Source: an uncultured Roseburia sp. (GTDB taxonomy: Bacteria > Bacillota > Clostridia > Lachnospirales > Lachnospiraceae). Taken from it: a DNA stretch of 10,248 nucleotides. Below, piece after piece: positions 7,141-10,248 of the stretch. How positions within the stretch are numbered: the first letter of the stretch is position 1; each line of letters opens with the position of its first letter. The translations under genes were made by a program, and so were the position numbers. The stretch lies in contig CAJTYI010000100.1 of assembly GCA_910584215.1 (NCBI GenBank), positions 1-10,248 on the forward strand, written 5' to 3'. The notes under the pieces are model-generated. The model searched no databases, had not been told where the DNA came from, and worked only from the letters and a program-made list of their open reading frames with translations.

Positions 7141-7208
7141 GTTTGATGCAAACAAATCTCATTACAGGATGAAATCCTCTCTATTTGATTCACACAAACC
7201 CCGTCACA
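7141..7208. repeat. Imperfect 26-bp direct repeat upstream of the methyltransferase gene
   Basis: The segments 7141-7166 and 7183-7208 agree at 19 of 26 positions by direct comparison (shared core TTTGAT, then ACAAA). The repeat period is 42 bp. The second copy covers the stop codon of the phosphatase gene. They could be degenerate binding sites upstream of the methyltransferase or chance similarity in AT-rich DNA. Confidence 0.3.
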
Positions 7209-7851
7209 ATAAACTATCTCTCAAGTCCGCCACGCGCTCCGCTATGATATCGGCTCCGGCACGCTCCAGCTCTTCTCTGTCGCCATAACCGTAGAGTACC
7301 CCAAGCGATGCGACCCCCGCTTCCTTTGCCCCAAGCACATCATGCTCTCTGTCCCCGACCATCAGAACCGGGCGCCTATCGGTAATGCCGCACACCTTGA
7401 GCGCATATGTGATGACCTCGGCCTTTTTCGTCCTGCTCTCATCCATATTTGCGCCAGCGATATAGTCGAAATAGTCCGCCAGTGCAAAATGCTCCAATAT
7501 TCTTACGGCAAACTGCTCCGGCTTTGAGGTCGCCACGACCAGCCGCTTTCCGGCTGCCCGCAGGTCTTTTAACAATTCCCCGATTCCGTCGTAGACCTGG
7601 TTTTCAAATATGCCGGTCTCACTGAAATATTCCCGGTAAAAATTTACCGCCTCCATTGCCCTCTCACGCGAAAAACCATAATAGCGCTCAAAGGAGTCGA
7701 TCAGAGGCGGTCCGATAAATTTGTAGAGTGCTGCCCGCTCCGGTACTGCGATTTTATATTTTCCCAGCGCGTAAGCAACCGAATTGGTGATGCCCACACC
7801 GGGGTCCGTCAGTGTTCCGTCCAGGTCAAATAAAATTGTTTGGTATGCCAT
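7204..7851 (-). CDS. HAD hydrolase of the phosphoglycolate phosphatase/5'-nucleotidase-like group
   Basis: This 215-residue HAD phosphatase has a small helical cap (subclass I). Motif I is 'ILFDLDGTLTD' with Asp9 and Asp11. Motif II is 'VVATSKP' at 105-111, motif III a lysine at 142/143, and motif IV 'MVGDREHD' at 164-171. The text 'DPGVGITNSV' just after motif I is typical of Gph/PpaX-like proteins. Members hydrolyse phosphoglycolate, pyrophosphate or nucleotide monophosphates, and the substrate here is not determinable. The start at 7851 has an AAAGGGG ribosome binding site 6 nt upstream, and a promoter candidate lies at 7897-7925. Confidence 0.88.
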   Translation of the reverse strand: MAYQTILFDLDGTLTDPGVGITNSVAYALGKYKIAVPERAALYKFIGPPLIDSFERYYGFSRERAMEAVNFYREYFSETGIFENQVYDGIGELLKDLRAAGKRLVVATSKPEQFAVRILEHFALADYFDYIAGANMDESRTKKAEVITYALKVCGITDRRPVLMVGDREHDVLGAKEAGVASLGVLYGYGDREELERAGADIIAERVADLRDSLL

Positions 7852-7896
7852 CCGTTTCCCCTTTCAGACTACTTTATACAGTATCATATCATAAAG

Positions 7897-7925
7897 AAAT
7901 TAGCACAGGAAGTCACAAATTGCAA
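7897..7925 (-). promoter_or_regulatory. Predicted promoter of the HAD phosphatase gene
   Basis: On the minus strand a -35 TTGCAA (7925-7920) and a -10 TAATTT (7902-7897) are spaced by 17 bp. The start of transcription would fall near 7890, about 40 nt before the ATG. A second -35-like TTGACA lies just upstream, so the exact promoter is uncertain. Confidence 0.4.
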
Positions 7926-7966
7926 TACCTTATGTCAAACACAGGCGCAGAGAGGCAACGAATCCG

Positions 7967-8072
7967 CGCGGGCTTACGGACTATGCAGCCAATGGGTCGT
8001 CCTGCTTTACATTTTCCGCAAAGTATATAAGCTCAACAGAATTTCAGATAGTATCTGTCACAAGAGCCCGCG
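7967..8072. other. Possible structured element between the DUF2461 and phosphatase genes
   Basis: CGCGGGCT (7967-7974) and AGCCCGCG (8065-8072) form a perfect 8-bp closing stem about 90 nt apart. Inside lie three weaker pairings: GGAC with GTCC, GCTTTAC with a bulged GTATATAAGC, and CAGAT/ATCTG with a 3-nt loop. The right arm begins three nucleotides after the DUF2461 stop codon. The shape could be a branched RNA in the 3' region of that transcript. A chance 8-bp match in 220 bp is not rare, so this is tentative. Confidence 0.25.
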
Positions 8073-8074
8073 AT

Positions 8075-8758
8075 TTACCTTGCCGGCATTTCAAAATCGG
8101 CAAGGGCCCGGTTCAAATAGTCGTTAAACGGCTTCATAGCATGAAAGATTTTTTCCGCCTCCGAAAGAAATAGCGCTCCATCATCGAGCAGATTGTCCGC
8201 AATCGGATGCTCCAGATACCAGCTCTTGTATTTTAAATATTGTGCCTGCGGGTGTTCCTTGTCATACCCGGCAGGAACATTTTTCAGCGCCGTGCCCTGC
8301 ACGGTGAAATGCGCTTCAAATGCAGGGTCATGCAAAATCCTCTCCCACTCCCCGCCGTTTTCGGCTATATAATTCCTCACCATGGCCGTGGCGTCCTTAA
8401 ACATGTCTGCAAACAGCCCGCCGCCCAGAAATGACTGATTTCCCGGCCGAATCATCAGATAATACCCCACCGGCACAGGCAGCTTTCCCTTCGGGCCTAT
8501 GTGTGCGCGAAACGCCGGATTATAGGGCGACTTGTCATGGCTGAAACGTGTGTCTCTGACTAACTTAAACGTCAGGTTTTTTGCCTCATTCTGGCAGACA
8601 CTGCCGTCAAACTGCCCGATCTTTAAGATCAGCTCCTGCACCAGCTTTTCAAATGCAGCGTTTGCCTCTTTGTATTGCGCTTTATGTTCGTGATACCACT
8701 CCCGATTATTATTTTCACTCAAATCTTTCAGATAGCTCAATATCAACTGTGTGTCCAT
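8075..8758 (-). CDS. DUF2461 family protein
   Basis: This 227-residue protein of the DUF2461 (TIGR02453) family is widespread in bacteria and lacks an established function. Family hallmarks are 'NNNREWYHEHKAQYKE' at 17-32, 'LVRDTRFSHDKSPYNPAFRAHI' split over 66-87, and 'VGYYLMIRPGNQSFLGGG' at 97-114. No signal peptide or membrane span is seen, so it is probably cytoplasmic. I place the start at 8758 because AGGAGG lies 6 nt upstream of that ATG. An in-frame ATG at 8776 would overlap the end of the sigma factor gene and lacks a good site. The gene follows the sigma factor by 10 bp, and its ribosome binding site abuts the sigma factor's stop codon, so the two are very probably translated together. 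Confidence 0.9.
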   Translation of the reverse strand: MDTQLILSYLKDLSENNNREWYHEHKAQYKEANAAFEKLVQELILKIGQFDGSVCQNEAKNLTFKLVRDTRFSHDKSPYNPAFRAHIGPKGKLPVPVGYYLMIRPGNQSFLGGGLFADMFKDATAMVRNYIAENGGEWERILHDPAFEAHFTVQGTALKNVPAGYDKEHPQAQYLKYKSWYLEHPIADNLLDDGALFLSEAEKIFHAMKPFNDYLNRALADFEMPAR

Positions 8759-8768
8759 AGGGTGCCTC

Positions 8769-9614
8769 CTAACCATTTTCTACGACGGAAAAAGATGCTC
8801 CGTTTAAAAATTCCACAATAAACTGCTTCAACCGTTCCGGCGCCTGATAAGTCTTGCAAAATAAGAATACCTGCGCCAAATCATCAATCTCCTCCATGGC
8901 CTCCTTCACATCCATCGTCACCTGCTTAGGCGACGCCGTGTGAAAATCGAGCTGCGCCGGATGGAGCCTGTGATTTTGGATGGCATAGTTGACCCTGTCG
9001 GCACAGCGGCATGTCCCATTTCCGTATTCTCCGCAGTATTCTTTCAAAAAATCCGCCATTTTCTTTCGCACGCGCGATAGGCGTTGTCTATACGCCTCCG
9101 GTGTGATACCCAAAATATCACCGGCAATCCTGCTGTCCACCTGAAACATGGTTCCCAGAATAAAAATGCATCGGCTCTCGGCGTCAAGGCACTGCAGCAT
9201 GACATTGGTACAGGAGAGCTTAAGCTCTTCCGCTAAAACGGCCTGCTCAACATCCTGCGTCAAATCCGGCGCATCTCCAATCGGCGCATTTTTGATATCT
9301 TCCCCATAAAATTCAAAGCTGAGCGGGAATTGCGCAAACATATGTTTTTTGTAATTTTTCAGATGATTGACCGCGATGGAAAAGACCCAGGTAGAAAAGG
9401 CGCTCTCCCCCCGAAACGACGACAGGTGGGTCATTACTTTCAGCAGTATGTCCTGCGATGCATCCTGGGCATCCGCAAAACTTCCGAGCATCCGCAGCGA
9501 AAGGTTAAACACCAGGTCCTGTACACCGAGCATTACCGTCTCAAGAGACTGCCTGTCCCCGGCCGCCGCCTGCTCCACCAACGCCAGCAGTTCTTTGTTT
9601 GTTGATTGTTCCAT
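8769..9614 (-). CDS. ECF-type sigma-70 family RNA polymerase sigma factor with C-terminal extension
   Basis: This 281-residue protein directs RNA polymerase to a specific promoter set. Region 2 lies at about 24-92, including 'DAQDASQDILLKVMTHL' and 'FSTWVFSIAVNHLKNYKK'. Region 4 lies at about 128-190, with the helix-turn-helix 'IAGDILGITPEAYRQRLSRVRKK'. A further 90 residues follow, beginning with Cys194, Cys202 and Cys204 in 'CGEYGNGTCRCADRVNYAI'. This resembles a cysteine-containing C-terminal segment that I recall from some ECF factors, and it may bind metal or regulate the factor. I chose the start at 9614 because GGAGG precedes it by 5 nt. Upstream in-frame ATGs would place the predicted promoter inside the gene. 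No anti-sigma gene adjoins it in the window; its partner in the operon is a DUF2461 gene. Confidence 0.9.
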   Translation of the reverse strand: MEQSTNKELLALVEQAAAGDRQSLETVMLGVQDLVFNLSLRMLGSFADAQDASQDILLKVMTHLSSFRGESAFSTWVFSIAVNHLKNYKKHMFAQFPLSFEFYGEDIKNAPIGDAPDLTQDVEQAVLAEELKLSCTNVMLQCLDAESRCIFILGTMFQVDSRIAGDILGITPEAYRQRLSRVRKKMADFLKEYCGEYGNGTCRCADRVNYAIQNHRLHPAQLDFHTASPKQVTMDVKEAMEEIDDLAQVFLFCKTYQAPERLKQFIVEFLNGASFSVVENG

Positions 9615-9663
9615 ACTAACCTCCATTCTAGAGCGTTTACGCGATAAGATACCATCAAGGCTA

Positions 9664-9692
9664 TTTGTAACGCTCCAATACAACATAGCCAA
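9664..9692 (-). promoter_or_regulatory. Predicted promoter of the sigma factor operon
   Basis: On the minus strand TTGGCT (9692-9687) and TACAAA (9669-9664) are spaced by 17 bp, about 50 bp before the sigma factor ATG. The elements match the vegetative consensus only loosely. Autoregulation by the sigma factor itself is possible but not shown. Confidence 0.4.
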
Positions 9693-9841
9693 CGAATCCG
9701 TGCGCATGTGATAAAATCAACTGTCTGGCTGATTTTTTACACGAATCCTCCGTCAGAACAGTATACTGCGATGACACGCGTTGGAAATCTCAATTTTCGT
9801 CTGCGATCAAGGCATATATTCAGGCTCTGACTCAAATTGCC

Positions 9842-9878
9842 GATTGAAAAATTAGTGCATCAGCATGATTTTTCAATC
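9842..9878. other. Strong AT-rich hairpin
   Basis: GATTGAAAAAT (9842-9852) and its complement (9868-9878) form a perfect 11-bp inverted repeat around a 15-nt loop that contains a further TGC/GCA pairing. On the plus strand a pyrimidine-rich TATTCTCTTT follows, so it could terminate a rightward transcript, but no gene precedes it on that strand. A protein-binding site or the end of a small element are alternatives. Confidence 0.65.
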
Positions 9879-9933
9879 TATTCTCTTTGTACATTAATTT
9901 ACAGCCAAACAATCGGCTATATAGAATTAGACA

Positions 9934-9949
9934 ACGGCGTAGACGCCGT
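9934..9949. other. Short GC-rich hairpin
   Basis: ACGGCG and CGCCGT pair over 6 bp around a TAGA loop. It stands out against the AT-rich surroundings. No T-run follows on either strand, so it is not a classical terminator, and no role can be assigned. Confidence 0.45.
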
Positions 9950-10248
9950 GTGACAGAAAAATGAAAATAAATCCGAAATCACCAATTATTATTGTATAGG
10001 CTATTAGCCAAGTTATTTAGATGAATACCTATGATTAATGGATGCATATTTATTCTATCTAAAATATGGTAACTTTTTCTTTTTTTATTTGTGAAAGCGG
10101 CATCCATCGTGTTGTTGGTGTCCCAGTTTCTGCTTTTTTCTTCAATATCACAAATCCCGAGGTACTTAGCACGTGCCTTTGGGGCATCCAGCTATGATAC
10201 ACGTCTTTTCAAGGTTGGACACTCTGCTCTGTCGGTTCGCCCGGTGAA

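Larger units (their letters stand above)
9708..10248. other. Region without a recognised gene
   Basis: I find no supportable gene here. From about 9880 to 10090 the DNA is distinctly AT-rich compared with the rest of the window; the last 150 bp return to mid-GC. Two hairpins are visible and listed separately. On the minus strand a 70-codon open frame (10191-9979) lies between two stops but has no start codon with a ribosome binding site at its head. Another minus frame (10208-10059) and a plus frame running off the right edge from about 10073 are also open. Their mutual overlap argues that at most one is real. It could be an intergenic spacer or the remnant of a transferred gene. Confidence 0.6.

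Noticed and set aside
8759..8776. Earlier ATG for the DUF2461 gene at 8776
   Set aside because: It overlaps the sigma factor gene and has no good ribosome binding site, while the ATG at 8758 has AGGAGG at ideal spacing and begins where family members begin.
9615..9707. A 31-residue N-terminal extension of the sigma factor
   Set aside because: The added residues do not belong to sigma region 2 and overlap the predicted promoter. The ATG at 9614 has GGAGG 5 nt upstream.
10225..10248. GGTTCGCCC, similar to a tRNA T-loop
   Set aside because: The conserved T-loop pattern and the acceptor and anticodon arms are not present nearby.

Overview
The window reads as chromosome from an anaerobic, mid-GC Firmicute, most likely of the Lachnospiraceae/Clostridia type. 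The grounds are an anaerobic ribonucleotide reductase activase (NrdG), strong AGGAGG/GGGG-type ribosome binding sites, an AGCS sodium:alanine/glycine symporter, and a modular PocR-like/GAF/PAS sensor of a kind common in that group. The genus cannot be named from this sequence. Nearly all of the DNA is ordinary chromosomal coding sequence. I see no phage, CRISPR array, rRNA, tRNA or intact insertion sequence.

Left block (1-3684, minus strand): a probable four-gene transcription unit reading right to left. It holds nrdG, a 92-residue membrane protein that overlaps nrdG by ATGA, a HEAT-repeat/THUMP-type methyltransferase, and a large sensor protein whose C-terminal half lies beyond the left edge. 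The methyltransferase start region has been tandemly duplicated, which creates a tiny upstream reading frame that stops on the real start codon.

Centre (3685-6324, plus strand): a divergent intergenic region with a credible promoter and a roughly 210-nt, hairpin-rich leader. It is followed by the symporter gene and a Cof-type HAD phosphatase 25 bp behind it. The phosphatase runs head-on into the next gene, and the two coding regions overlap by 24 bp at their 3' ends.

Right block (6301-9614, minus strand): reading right to left, an ECF-type sigma factor with a cysteine-containing C-terminal extension is tightly coupled to a DUF2461 protein. A phosphoglycolate-phosphatase-like HAD hydrolase with its own promoter follows, and then a class I SAM methyltransferase.

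Right end (9708-10248): no gene I can support. It contains an AT-rich stretch, one strong hairpin and one short hairpin, and stop-poor frames without start signals.

Most of the window is housekeeping or accessory metabolism and regulation. I do not see a convincing new multi-gene system. The items most worth checking are the duplicated translation start at 2767-2806, the structured leader of the symporter, the sigma factor without a visible anti-sigma partner, and the HEAT-methyltransferase fusion.
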